A stretch of 35,329 bases of DNA from Bacteroidota bacterium (GTDB lineage Bacteria; Bacteroidota; Bacteroidia; Chitinophagales; Chitinophagaceae): NCBI GenBank assembly GCA_003175935.1, contig PSRI01000233.1:1-35329 (forward strand). Reading direction: 5' to 3'. The position numbers were made by a program, and so were the translations under genes. The notes beneath the pieces are model-generated. The model was given only the letters and a program-made list of their open reading frames with translations. It did no database searches and was not told the DNA's origin. Positions 1-7,756 of this stretch are shown one piece after another. Numbering within the stretch: position 1 is the stretch's first letter; each line of letters starts with the position of its first letter.

Positions 1-2286
1 AAAGATGTCGAAAACATAACCCTTCGTTACAGGATCAGAAATAAACAAGGTGAATATATTTGGCTCGAAACAATTGTAAAGCCCATTAAGGATCGCGATG
101 AGGTAATCAAACTCATTTGCACTTCCCGCGACATAACTGAAAGAAAACTGGTTGAAGAAAACCTAAAAAACAAGGACCTTTTGTTAGAGGCAGTAGCGGG
201 TGCTACACAAAACCTTCTTATTCAGCCGGACTTACAACAGGCTATTACCGAATCGATCAGGATCATTGGTCTCTCAATAAGAGTAGATCGTGTTTATATA
301 TTCAAAAACCATTTCGATGAATTGAATAACCAAATGGTCACAACTCAGATTTACGAGTGGCTTTCATTCAAAAGAAATGAAAATGACGACGAGCTACAGA
401 ATCTTAAAAACATTCCCTTCAGTAAGATTGAGCCCATCATAGCTCCATTGATGAGTGGCTATCCGTTTTTTTCTTACCGGCATACAGAAACAAATAATTT
501 TCTCCTGGAGATTTGTAAAAAGAGAAATATTTACGCTTCGCTTGCACTCCCTATTTATATCAATAACAAATTCTGGGGGCTGGTAGGATTGGACGAAAGA
601 AAAGTAAAAAGAGAATGGACCGAAGCTGAATTTTCTGTATTGAGATCTTTTGCTTCTTCATTGGGTGCGGCTATTGAGAGAAATCAAATCGAAACTGAAT
701 TAATCCGCGCCAAAGAATTGGCAGAATTGGCAAGTGAAGCCAAGAGTGAGTTCATGGCAAATATGAGTCATGAATTGAGAACGCCTATGAATGGTATTAT
801 TGGCTTCACAGATTTAATTCTCACAACTGATCTCAACAAAACGCAAAAAGATTATTTACAAAACGTAAAGAAATCTGCCTTCGGTTTGCTCGATATTATC
901 AATGACATTCTCGACTTCTCAAAAATTGAAGCAGGCAAAATGCTTGTGAATCCAACTGAGCTGAATCTGAATGAGCTTGTGGAAGAAACTATTGATATCC
1001 TAACAGTAAAAGCTTTTGAAAAAAACCTGGAGCTGGTTTGCAATATTCAACCCGATCTTCCTATTTCTATTATTAGCGATCCCGTTCGCATCAGGCAGGT
1101 TCTGGTGAATCTTCTTGGTAACGCGATCAAATTTACAGAGATGGGTGAAATTTATGTTTCCGTAGAAAAAAGAAATGGGTACTGGAAAAATGAAAAAGAA
1201 TTCATAGATATGGCTATTGTGGTGAAAGACACGGGAATTGGTATTTCAGAAAATAAACTCATGCAGATTTTTGAAAGTTTCACGCAGGCCGATTCTTCCA
1301 CAACACGAAAATATGGAGGTACCGGACTTGGATTAACGATTTCAAAAAGTCTGGCTGAGTTATTAGGAGGTGATCTCACAGTAGAAAGTACAGTAGGAAC
1401 AGGCAGTGCATTTACATTCATTTTTACTGCCGAGGTTGCGAACCCGGAGCCTTGCTTTTCTCCAGTGGTTGATTTACCGTTGAAAAAAGTTCTGGTTGTA
1501 GATGATAATGCTACCAGCAGGCAATTATTAAAAAACATTTTTAGGTATTTCAAAATAGATTGCGATATAGCACTAAGTGGTCGCGAGGCCCTGCATAAAA
1601 TTGAGCGCTCGGCTATCGAATCAAAGCCTTATGATTTGCTACTGACAGACAACAATATGCCTTTTATGGATGGTATTAGTTTAGCTAAAGAAGTGCGTGC
1701 GCACAGTTCGCTTCCTGATATACCCATAACACTGATGTTGTCGGGGCTCGATAAAAACAAATACCAGGCTTTAGCGGAGTCTGCAGGAATCCAGAAATAT
1801 CTTACCAAGCCAATTAAACTTCAGAATTTTTACGAGAACCTTTGCGAGATCATGCATCAGGAATCGGCTGTCGAAAATTCCAAACTTTCTCCTTACAGGA
1901 TTGAAAGAATCACCAATGCAGCGGAAATTCTTGTTGTGGAGGATGACCCAATGAATATGCTTCTGATTTGTGAGGTTTTAAAAAATATGGGATTCAATGT
2001 CATTCAGGCAACAAACGGCAAAGAAGCCCTGGAAATACTGCCTCAATACCGCCCACTCATGATTTTCATGGATGTAAACATGCCAGTGATGGATGGATAC
2101 ACTGCCACTCAGTTCATCAGAACAATGGGTGAGCCCTATAGAAGCCTACCGATTATCGCTCTTACAGCAGACGCGATGGAAAAAGATAAGGAAAAATGCC
2201 TCGAGGCAGGAATGGACGACTACATCTCCAAACCATTCAGACTGGAAGAGATCCAGAGTAAACTGAAGAGCCTAATAGCCGCGTAA
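1..2286 (+). CDS. Hybrid sensor histidine kinase/response regulator (PAS-GAF-HisKA-HATPase-REC-REC), 5' end outside window
   Basis: The reading frame is open from base 1 and carries the end of a PAS/PAC domain (motif TSRDITERK, visible residues 44-52), so the gene starts left of the window; a start at the TTG at 181 would cut a domain. A GAF-like domain follows (about 70-225), then HisKA with the phospho-acceptor in MSHELRTPMNG (His257, codon 769-771), a HATPase with DTGIGISE and GGTGLGLTISK, and two receiver domains with acceptor Asp550 (TDNNMP) and Asp691 (MDVNMP). No transmembrane helix or HPt domain is visible in this part. It probably autophosphorylates on a cytosolic cue and relays phosphate through its receivers; the output partner is not in the window. 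The 761 visible residues end at TAA 2284-2286. Confidence 0.95.
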   Translation, partial: KDVENITLRYRIRNKQGEYIWLETIVKPIKDRDEVIKLICTSRDITERKLVEENLKNKDLLLEAVAGATQNLLIQPDLQQAITESIRIIGLSIRVDRVYIFKNHFDELNNQMVTTQIYEWLSFKRNENDDELQNLKNIPFSKIEPIIAPLMSGYPFFSYRHTETNNFLLEICKKRNIYASLALPIYINNKFWGLVGLDERKVKREWTEAEFSVLRSFASSLGAAIERNQIETELIRAKELAELASEAKSEFMANMSHELRTPMNGIIGFTDLILTTDLNKTQKDYLQNVKKSAFGLLDIINDILDFSKIEAGKMLVNPTELNLNELVEETIDILTVKAFEKNLELVCNIQPDLPISIISDPVRIRQVLVNLLGNAIKFTEMGEIYVSVEKRNGYWKNEKEFIDMAIVVKDTGIGISENKLMQIFESFTQADSSTTRKYGGTGLGLTISKSLAELLGGDLTVESTVGTGSAFTFIFTAEVANPEPCFSPVVDLPLKKVLVVDDNATSRQLLKNIFRYFKIDCDIALSGREALHKIERSAIESKPYDLLLTDNNMPFMDGISLAKEVRAHSSLPDIPITLMLSGLDKNKYQALAESAGIQKYLTKPIKLQNFYENLCEIMHQESAVENSKLSPYRIERITNAAEILVVEDDPMNMLLICEVLKNMGFNVIQATNGKEALEILPQYRPLMIFMDVNMPVMDGYTATQFIRTMGEPYRSLPIIALTADAMEKDKEKCLEAGMDDYISKPFRLEEIQSKLKSLIAA

Positions 2287-2289
2287 TGC

Positions 2290-2320
2290 AATTATGAATG
2301 CAACCTTTTCGTTCATAATT
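2290..2320 (+). terminator. AT-rich hairpin after the hybrid kinase gene
   Basis: Perfect 9-bp arms AATTATGAA (2290-2298) and TTCATAATT (2312-2320) enclose a 13-nt loop, four bases after the stop codon, and are followed by T-rich sequence. It fits a weak intrinsic terminator or a transcript-end stabiliser. The stem is AT-rich, so efficiency is doubtful. Confidence 0.45.
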
Positions 2321-2346
2321 TATTCTTATTCTTATAAATCTTCAAA

Positions 2347-2640
2347 ATGACAAAATCTGGTAAAGGGCCTTCGCTGGTGTTCTGTCTATTTATGGACCTC
2401 ATTGGTTATGCTTCTTATACCATTCCCGGACTTGGAGAGTTCAGCGATATTATCTGGGCACCCATTTCGGGGATTATTTTTTTCCTCACGTTTGGAGGCT
2501 GGAAGGGTGCAATGGGGGGAATATTCAACTTTGTAGAAGAAGCATTACCGGGAACTGATTTCATTCCCAGTTTCACAATTATGTGGATCCTTCGCGCAAT
2601 GACCACGAAAGCATCTCAAAAATCTGTGCAAACAGTTTAG
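2347..2640 (+). CDS. Small conserved-looking membrane protein, function unknown
   Basis: A 97-residue protein with an ATG start. It has two or three hydrophobic segments, around residues 9-27, 35-58 and 72-86, rich in Gly and aromatic residues (FFLTFGGWKGAMGG), which suggests an inner-membrane hairpin. I do not recognise a named family with certainty; proteins of this general look occur widely in Bacteroidota without an assigned function. It lies 60 bp after the hybrid kinase, behind a hairpin, and is convergent with the response regulator gene, with only 3 bp between the stop codons. The strong membrane character of this short frame favours a real gene over a chance ORF. Confidence 0.7.
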   Translation: MTKSGKGPSLVFCLFMDLIGYASYTIPGLGEFSDIIWAPISGIIFFLTFGGWKGAMGGIFNFVEEALPGTDFIPSFTIMWILRAMTTKASQKSVQTV

Positions 2641-2643
2641 AAT

Positions 2644-3336
2644 TTATTCAATTACAAACCTGTAGCCAATCCCTTTAATCGTAATGATTTGAAGTGTTGG
2701 ATCACTCTTAATATAGCTGCGGAGTTTGGTGATATATACATCCAACGTTCTTGAATTAAAAAATGTATCGCTTCCCCAAAGTAAATTCAATATATCTCTG
2801 CGATCAATAATCTTGTCGCGATTTTCATATAGCAATTTCAACAACTCGTTTTCACGGAAAGAAAGTTTTCGCTCATCGCCATTTTCGCTCAGTGTTTGAC
2901 GATGCGGATTGAATGCGTATAATCCCAATTTTGTTTCGTCTTTAATTTGAAACTCTACTGGTTTTGAGCCCGCAATTCTCAAAGCATTTTCAATTCGTGC
3001 GATTAATTCTTCCATACTAAAAGGCTTTCTTACATAGTCGTTGGCTCCTGTTTGAAACCCTTTTACCAAATCATTTGTTTGCGTTTTTGCAGTCAGAAAT
3101 ATTATAGGAACAGTTTTGTCCACTTCTCTGATTTGTTCTGCAATGGCAAATCCATCCTTGTTTGGTAGCATAATGTCGAGAATGCATATATCAGGATTTA
3201 CTCCTTTGAATTTGGAATATCCCTCAGCACCATCAGATTCAAGAAATAGTTCGTAACCCCTGCTTTCGAGGCTCTCTTTTACAATCTTGGCAAGAAATGG
3301 TTCATCTTCCACGTATAATATCCTGGCTTTCTTCAT
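2644..3336 (-). CDS. OmpR/PhoB-family response regulator
   Basis: A 230-residue protein. The N-terminal receiver begins with the acidic pair in ILYVEDEPFLA, carries the acceptor Asp in CILDIMLPNKDG and has the conserved Lys in VRKPFS. The C-terminal winged helix (about 135-229) has the OmpR-type recognition region SRTLDVYITKLRSYIK and the wing end GIGYRFV. It is the DNA-binding partner of the histidine kinase encoded immediately upstream; the two genes overlap by 35 bp, which suggests translational coupling. Targets cannot be told from the sequence. The length is normal for the family (about 225-240 residues). Confidence 0.95.
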   Translation of the reverse strand: MKKARILYVEDEPFLAKIVKESLESRGYELFLESDGAEGYSKFKGVNPDICILDIMLPNKDGFAIAEQIREVDKTVPIIFLTAKTQTNDLVKGFQTGANDYVRKPFSMEELIARIENALRIAGSKPVEFQIKDETKLGLYAFNPHRQTLSENGDERKLSFRENELLKLLYENRDKIIDRRDILNLLWGSDTFFNSRTLDVYITKLRSYIKSDPTLQIITIKGIGYRFVIE

Positions 3337-4750
3337 GACTTACTGGTATTTTAATGGTGAATTCCGTTCCTTCCCCTGCCTCGCCTGCCACCTCAATTTC
3401 GCCTGAATGTTGTCGCACAATATGCGCTGTATAACTTAACCCCAAACCATATCCTTTCACATTGTGTTTGTTCCCCGTAGGCACCCTGAAAAATTTCTCA
3501 AAGATCCTGCTTTTGTATTCAGCGGGAATTCCTATTCCGTTGTCTTTTACTTTGAGTATAAGGTTTGAATCATCCCTGTCAATATAAATATCGATCCGTG
3601 GATTTCCTGAACCATATTTTAATGCATTGTCAAGCAGATTATAAATTACACTCGTTAAATGCAATCTGTCTCCCTGAACCATCAATTCTTTCATTGGAAT
3701 ATGCAAATGAATTCCTGCATTGTATTTATCGATTTGAAGTCGCATTGAATTCACTACTTCTTCAACAAGAGTTCGCATATCGAACCACTCGAATTTGAGT
3801 TCGGTTTGTTTCATTTCAAACATCGATAATTTGAGCACTTTATCAACCAGCAGTGATAGTCGACTCAATTCATTGCCTGCAATGTCCAGGTATTCCTCCG
3901 TTCTTTCAGGGTTTTGAAGTGCGTTGAAATTTTTCATTGCTTCAATGGCCACACTCACTGTTGCAATTGGGGTTTTTAGTTCATGGGTGATATTGCTAAT
4001 AAATTCATTTTTAATTTCAGTGAGTTTGCGTTGTGCAATTAAATTCCTGTAGAGTACCAGGAAAGCAAGGATGGTTAGTCCGATGAGGAAAATTGAAAAA
4101 ATAATTTGAGGAAATATCTGACGAAGCAAATAAGGCCATGCATCTTCAATTGCTAATTCGTAAGTAATTGGGTTCCTGAAACCAATCGTTATTTTATTCC
4201 ATTCGGGCCTGGGTCCATCTTCAATCATTCTCGGAGTGGAGGCAATTTTTCTGGTAATAGTGAACGGTGCATTAATTTTTTCCTTCATGAGGTTTTGTTG
4301 GAAACCTACAACCAGTTCATTAATGCGAATAGAATCCTGAAGTGAATCTATACTCACTATAAAATCGAAGAATTTCCCATCTAAACGCTTGCGCTTGTCC
4401 TTGAGAGAGTCTGGAGTGCCTGCTCGGTCATCCCGTTCATATGTAATGATACTTTTTGCTTCTCCCGGATCCTCCGGCTGGGCTGCTGAGTCCGTAACTC
4501 TTTCACGCACCACATCAGTAAATCGGGCAATATCGTTGGTCGTTTTGAATTTTATATGAAGACTTGTATCCAGATTGAGTTTTGAAGCCTGCAAATGGAA
4601 TACTGTTTCTCTAAAAATGATATTGGTTCTGAAATGCAGATTTCTTTTTTCATCCCTGTAATTCAGGCTTAACCAATATCCCTGGAACGCCACAATCAGC
4701 AGCATCGCAGCAATCATCAGCGCAACCGGGGCCTTGAATTTTCTCGTCAT
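3302..4750 (-). CDS. Membrane sensor histidine kinase
   Basis: A 482-residue kinase from the ATG at 4750. A frame-open extension to 4789 exists, but it would start upstream of an exact promoter element and give an uncharged-poor leader of 13 residues, so 4750 is preferred. An N-terminal membrane helix (VALMIAAMLLIVAFQGYW), an extracytoplasmic sensor region of about 200 residues and a second helix (FSIFLIGLTILAFLVLY) are followed directly by HisKA (NITHELKTPIATV), the N box NLLDNALKYG, DNGIGIP and GYGLGLSY. No clear HAMP domain is seen. It autophosphorylates and passes phosphate to the overlapping OmpR-type regulator. The sensor region does not match a known sensor fold that I can name, so the signal is unknown. 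Confidence 0.93.
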   Translation of the reverse strand: MTRKFKAPVALMIAAMLLIVAFQGYWLSLNYRDEKRNLHFRTNIIFRETVFHLQASKLNLDTSLHIKFKTTNDIARFTDVVRERVTDSAAQPEDPGEAKSIITYERDDRAGTPDSLKDKRKRLDGKFFDFIVSIDSLQDSIRINELVVGFQQNLMKEKINAPFTITRKIASTPRMIEDGPRPEWNKITIGFRNPITYELAIEDAWPYLLRQIFPQIIFSIFLIGLTILAFLVLYRNLIAQRKLTEIKNEFISNITHELKTPIATVSVAIEAMKNFNALQNPERTEEYLDIAGNELSRLSLLVDKVLKLSMFEMKQTELKFEWFDMRTLVEEVVNSMRLQIDKYNAGIHLHIPMKELMVQGDRLHLTSVIYNLLDNALKYGSGNPRIDIYIDRDDSNLILKVKDNGIGIPAEYKSRIFEKFFRVPTGNKHNVKGYGLGLSYTAHIVRQHSGEIEVAGEAGEGTEFTIKIPVSHEESQDIIRGR

Positions 4751-4757
4751 AGAACTA

Positions 4758-4790
4758 CAAAAATAATTTTTACAATCCGCTCTATACAAA
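4758..4790 (-). promoter_or_regulatory. Bacteroidota-type promoter for the kinase/regulator pair
   Basis: Read on the minus strand, TTTG (4790-4787) is followed after 21 bases by TATTTTTG (4765-4758), an exact match to the phylum -7 element TAnnTTTG. The element ends only 7 bases before the ATG at 4750, so the transcript would be leaderless or almost so. Confidence 0.6.
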
Positions 4791-4880
4791 TGCTTTAACC
4801 TTAATTAACCTGATACATAATAATCGGGCTCCCCCTGCGTTATTCTAGCTGGTTATCCCTAATTATTACTTCATCCTTAA

Positions 4881-5039
4881 ATGTCCAATGCTATGAACAC
4901 AGCAACTTCTCAAAAGTCTTCCGGCATTATCCGGTTGTTTTTCAACTTCCTGCACAAAATCACCGAGAGGCCTGATTTTTATCCCATTAAGTACTATCAC
5001 AAAAAGAGACGCACCAAACATAGCTGGCACACTCTATAA
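4881..5039 (+). CDS. Small basic protein, 52 residues, unknown function
   Basis: An ATG frame of 52 codons ending in TAA, in an otherwise empty 423-bp gap between divergent neighbours. The protein is strongly basic at its C-terminus (YYHKKRRTKHSWHTL) and has a short amphipathic stretch GIIRLFFNFLHKI in the middle. There is no signal peptide and I recognise no family. Support for it being real: it is followed 53 bp later by a convincing terminator that otherwise has no gene to serve, and its codon use looks like that of its neighbours. An alternative start is Met5 (4893). A chance ORF or an untranslated small RNA ending at the same terminator remains possible. Confidence 0.5.
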   Translation: MSNAMNTATSQKSSGIIRLFFNFLHKITERPDFYPIKYYHKKRRTKHSWHTL

Positions 5040-5091
5040 TCCAAAAAATTCAAGATTTAGCACAACCTCTGAAATCACAAGAAGTGCTAAG

Positions 5092-5121
5092 GCCGCCTCG
5101 GGTAACCAGGGCGGTTTTTTT
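5092..5121 (+). terminator. Rho-independent terminator after the 52-residue ORF
   Basis: Stem GCCGCC (5092-5097) with GGCGGT (5110-5115), containing one G-U pair, has an inner GGT/ACC pairing in the loop and is followed by seven T (5115-5121). It lies between the small ORF and pxpB and insulates the 5-oxoprolinase operon. Confidence 0.8.
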
Positions 5122-5173
5122 ATAGCCATTCCCCGGAATCCCATTTCCCCCAAATTTTCTATATTTAAATGAT

Positions 5174-5893
5174 ATGGGCTCTGGTTTCACCACATATTCC
5201 CTTTCCGAAAGGGCATTGGTAATCAAATTGGGGGATACCATTGATATTTCAATCCATCAAAAGGTCATTCAGTTCAATAATAAAATCAATCAATCTCCAT
5301 TTGAGGGTTTTGTTGAAACGGTCCCGGCTTATAACACCATTGCCGTTTATTATGATCCCATCGCTGTGGTTCATTCCAAAAAGCTGGAAGGTCCATCAGC
5401 TCATAAAAGGGTTGAGAAATATATCAATTCCCTGAATTTTGTTTTGGAAGAAAAACCTGTATCGTCCAAAACCTTAGTTGTTCCTGTTTGTTATGATCCC
5501 GAATACGCACCAGATTTAAAATTTGTATCGGAGTATAGAAAACTCTCAGTCGACAAAATCATTCAGCTACATACTGCCCCAGTTTATACCGTATACATGA
5601 TTGGCTTCGTTCCTGGTTTTCCTTATTTAGGAAAATTAGACCCGGATTTAATTGTGCCCAGAAAAGAAACACCCAGAACAATGGTAGATCCGGGTTCCGT
5701 GGGAATTGCCGGAGAGCAAACAGGTATTTATCCATTCGCAAGTCCGGGCGGATGGCAACTTATCGGTAGAACGCCAATTACTTTATTTGATCCTTTGAAA
5801 AATGAGCCGACACTTCTTCGATTGGGCGACCGCGTTAGATTTGTACCCGTGGGAAAAGCAGAATTTCTTCAAATTCAAGAATCTCGTTCATGA
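5174..5893 (+). CDS. pxpB: 5-oxoprolinase subunit PxpB (KipI family)
   Basis: A 239-residue KipI/allophanate hydrolase subunit 1 homologue. Diagnostic stretches are VPVCYDPEYAPDL, the glycine-rich IGFVPGFPYLGKL, VPRKETPRTMVDPGSVGIA and SPGGWQLIGRTP. PxpB with PxpC and PxpA forms the prokaryotic ATP-dependent 5-oxoprolinase, which opens pyroglutamate to glutamate and removes this spontaneous glutamine/glutamate by-product in the cytosol. It is the first gene of a tight pxpB-pxpC-pxpA operon and overlaps pxpC by four bases (ATGA, 5890-5893). It is sometimes labelled KipI, inhibitor of the KinA sporulation kinase in Bacillus, but the complete operon favours the oxoprolinase role. Confidence 0.95.
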   Translation: MGSGFTTYSLSERALVIKLGDTIDISIHQKVIQFNNKINQSPFEGFVETVPAYNTIAVYYDPIAVVHSKKLEGPSAHKRVEKYINSLNFVLEEKPVSSKTLVVPVCYDPEYAPDLKFVSEYRKLSVDKIIQLHTAPVYTVYMIGFVPGFPYLGKLDPDLIVPRKETPRTMVDPGSVGIAGEQTGIYPFASPGGWQLIGRTPITLFDPLKNEPTLLRLGDRVRFVPVGKAEFLQIQESRS

Positions 5894-6882
5894 GTTTGCG
5901 CATTATTAAGCAAGGCATGCTCACCACTATTCAGGATCGGGGCCGATTCGGATACCAGGATATTGGAGTTCCCTGGGGCGGAGCAATGGACGATTACGCA
6001 TTGCGATTAGCAAACCTGTTAGTGGGCAACAATGAAAGTGAGGCCTGTGTAGAATTTACAATGGCAGGTACGCAAATGTATTTTGAAGAAGATGCTGTTG
6101 TGGCTTTTACCGGTGGCGGCGCCAGGATATTTGTAAATGAAAGACCCGTGCCTCTTTGGAGGAGTTTATACATAAAAGCTTATCGCCTCATTGTACTCCA
6201 GCCTGATCAGGGTTGCAGAACTTACCTGTCTGTAGCAGGTGGTTTTAAGACGGAACCCGTGATGGGAAGTCAAAGCACTTATATACAGGGCAAACTTGGT
6301 GGATGGCTTGGCCGCTCGCTTATTGCTAATGACCTTATTCCCCAATCCCACCAATACACAAATCAAAATAAAAAAATCCGGAATGATTTTCATTGTACAG
6401 AAGATGTGGCCATTGCGCACTGGAGTTTGTCTCCACTCACTTACAAATTTTATAGTCATCCGGAAGTAAGAGTAATTCGGGGGCAAGAATGGGACTGGTT
6501 TGAACATGATAGTCAAAATGAATTTTTTTCGGAAGAATTCAGGATTTCAATGCAGTCGAACAGGATGGGATATCGACTTGATGGTAGTCCGATGAAAAAG
6601 AGTATTAAAGAAGATTTAATTAGTTCCGCAGTTACTAAAGGCAGCATTCAGGTTACGCCCGACAACAATATGGTCTTATTAATGAGTGATGCACAAACTA
6701 CAGGTGGGTATCCGAGAATTGGACAGGTTGCCGAAGTTGACCTTCCGATTTGTGCTCAGCTTAAGCCGGGAGATCCGATACGTTTCAGGGAAATATCAAT
6801 AGGGGAATCAGAAAATTTATTGATGGAGAGAGAAAAGGAAATCGAACAATTAAAAGATACTATCGCACTTAGATTTAGCTGA
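5890..6882 (+). CDS. pxpC: 5-oxoprolinase subunit PxpC (KipA, carboxyltransferase-like)
   Basis: A 330-residue biotin-dependent carboxyltransferase/allophanate hydrolase subunit 2 family protein. The N-terminal signature TTIQDRGRFGYQDIGVPWGG with MDDYALRLANLLVGN and the GNNESEACVEFTMAG region are typical, as are the later RMGYRLDG and DAQTTGGYPRIGQV stretches. It is predicted to pair with PxpB and carry out the ATP-dependent part of pyroglutamate hydrolysis. The start codon lies in the four-base overlap with pxpB, and the stop precedes the pxpA ATG by one base, so all three subunits are probably made from one transcript by coupled translation. Length and motifs look complete. Confidence 0.95.
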   Translation: MSLRIIKQGMLTTIQDRGRFGYQDIGVPWGGAMDDYALRLANLLVGNNESEACVEFTMAGTQMYFEEDAVVAFTGGGARIFVNERPVPLWRSLYIKAYRLIVLQPDQGCRTYLSVAGGFKTEPVMGSQSTYIQGKLGGWLGRSLIANDLIPQSHQYTNQNKKIRNDFHCTEDVAIAHWSLSPLTYKFYSHPEVRVIRGQEWDWFEHDSQNEFFSEEFRISMQSNRMGYRLDGSPMKKSIKEDLISSAVTKGSIQVTPDNNMVLLMSDAQTTGGYPRIGQVAEVDLPICAQLKPGDPIRFREISIGESENLLMEREKEIEQLKDTIALRFS

Positions 6883-6883
6883 C

Positions 6884-7645
6884 ATGCGTACTATAGATTT
6901 AAATGCAGATCTCGGGGAAGGATTGAATAATGATGAAGAGCTGATGAAATGCATAAGCTCAGCCAACATCGCATGTGCTGCACATGCGGGCGATAGAAAC
7001 ACAATGGTTAAATCAGTTAAACTCGCCATAGAAGCAGGCGTTTCAATTGGTGCTCACATTTCATATCCTGATAAATTAAATTTTGGTCGTGTAGATTTAT
7101 TTGACCAGTTAGATTTAGAAGACCTTCAGAAATCGCTGATTAACCAAATGGAAATCCTTCGACAGATATGCGAGCAATTTTCTGTCATTATGAATCATGT
7201 AAAACCCCACGGTGCACTATACAACAGAGCTGCAAAAGATATTCGGGTAAGCGATATGGTTTGTGATTGCATCATTGCATTCGATCCCCAACTAATTTTA
7301 TTTGGCTTAAGCGGAAGTCAGATGGAAAAATCGGCGAAAAATTCAGGAATCTATTTTGTAAATGAAGTGTTTTCCGACAGAAGCTATGAATCAGATGGTT
7401 CGCTCACTCCTAGAAATATTCCCGGAGCTGTTCACGAAACTGTAGATCTCGCACTGAAACAGGCTCTTCGAATTGCAAAAAAAAGTACGGTTATGTCCCG
7501 ACAAAACACAGAAGTGAAATTGAAGGCAGAATCAATTTGTGTTCATGGCGACGGAAAGGAAGCAGTAAACGTTGCTAAAAGTCTTGTTTCAATGTTGCAA
7601 AATGAGAATATCAGGATAGAAGCCCCTCAATTTTCCAAAACGTAG
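6884..7645 (+). CDS. pxpA: 5-oxoprolinase subunit PxpA (LamB/YcsF family)
   Basis: A 253-residue LamB/YcsF protein, the usual length. Family motifs in order are IDLNADLGEG, SANIACAAHAGD, GAHISYPD, NHVKPHGALYN, EVFSDRSYESDGSLTPR and the C-terminal ICVHGDGKEAV. These Asp/His/Glu clusters form the metal- or substrate-binding barrel that binds 5-oxoproline. It is the last gene of the pxpBCA operon, one base after pxpC. No transporter gene follows, although such operons often include one; the next gene is an unrelated GH130 lipoprotein 111 bp downstream. Confidence 0.95.
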   Translation: MRTIDLNADLGEGLNNDEELMKCISSANIACAAHAGDRNTMVKSVKLAIEAGVSIGAHISYPDKLNFGRVDLFDQLDLEDLQKSLINQMEILRQICEQFSVIMNHVKPHGALYNRAAKDIRVSDMVCDCIIAFDPQLILFGLSGSQMEKSAKNSGIYFVNEVFSDRSYESDGSLTPRNIPGAVHETVDLALKQALRIAKKSTVMSRQNTEVKLKAESICVHGDGKEAVNVAKSLVSMLQNENIRIEAPQFSKT

Positions 7646-7756
7646 AGAAAGAAATCACAACTCCAAAGCAAAATTCCTGGAACTTGTTATGCAGATGTTA
7701 TAGAAGGGAATGAAAATCCCATGCTCCAATGGAATAATTTAATTTGAATCTCATTA

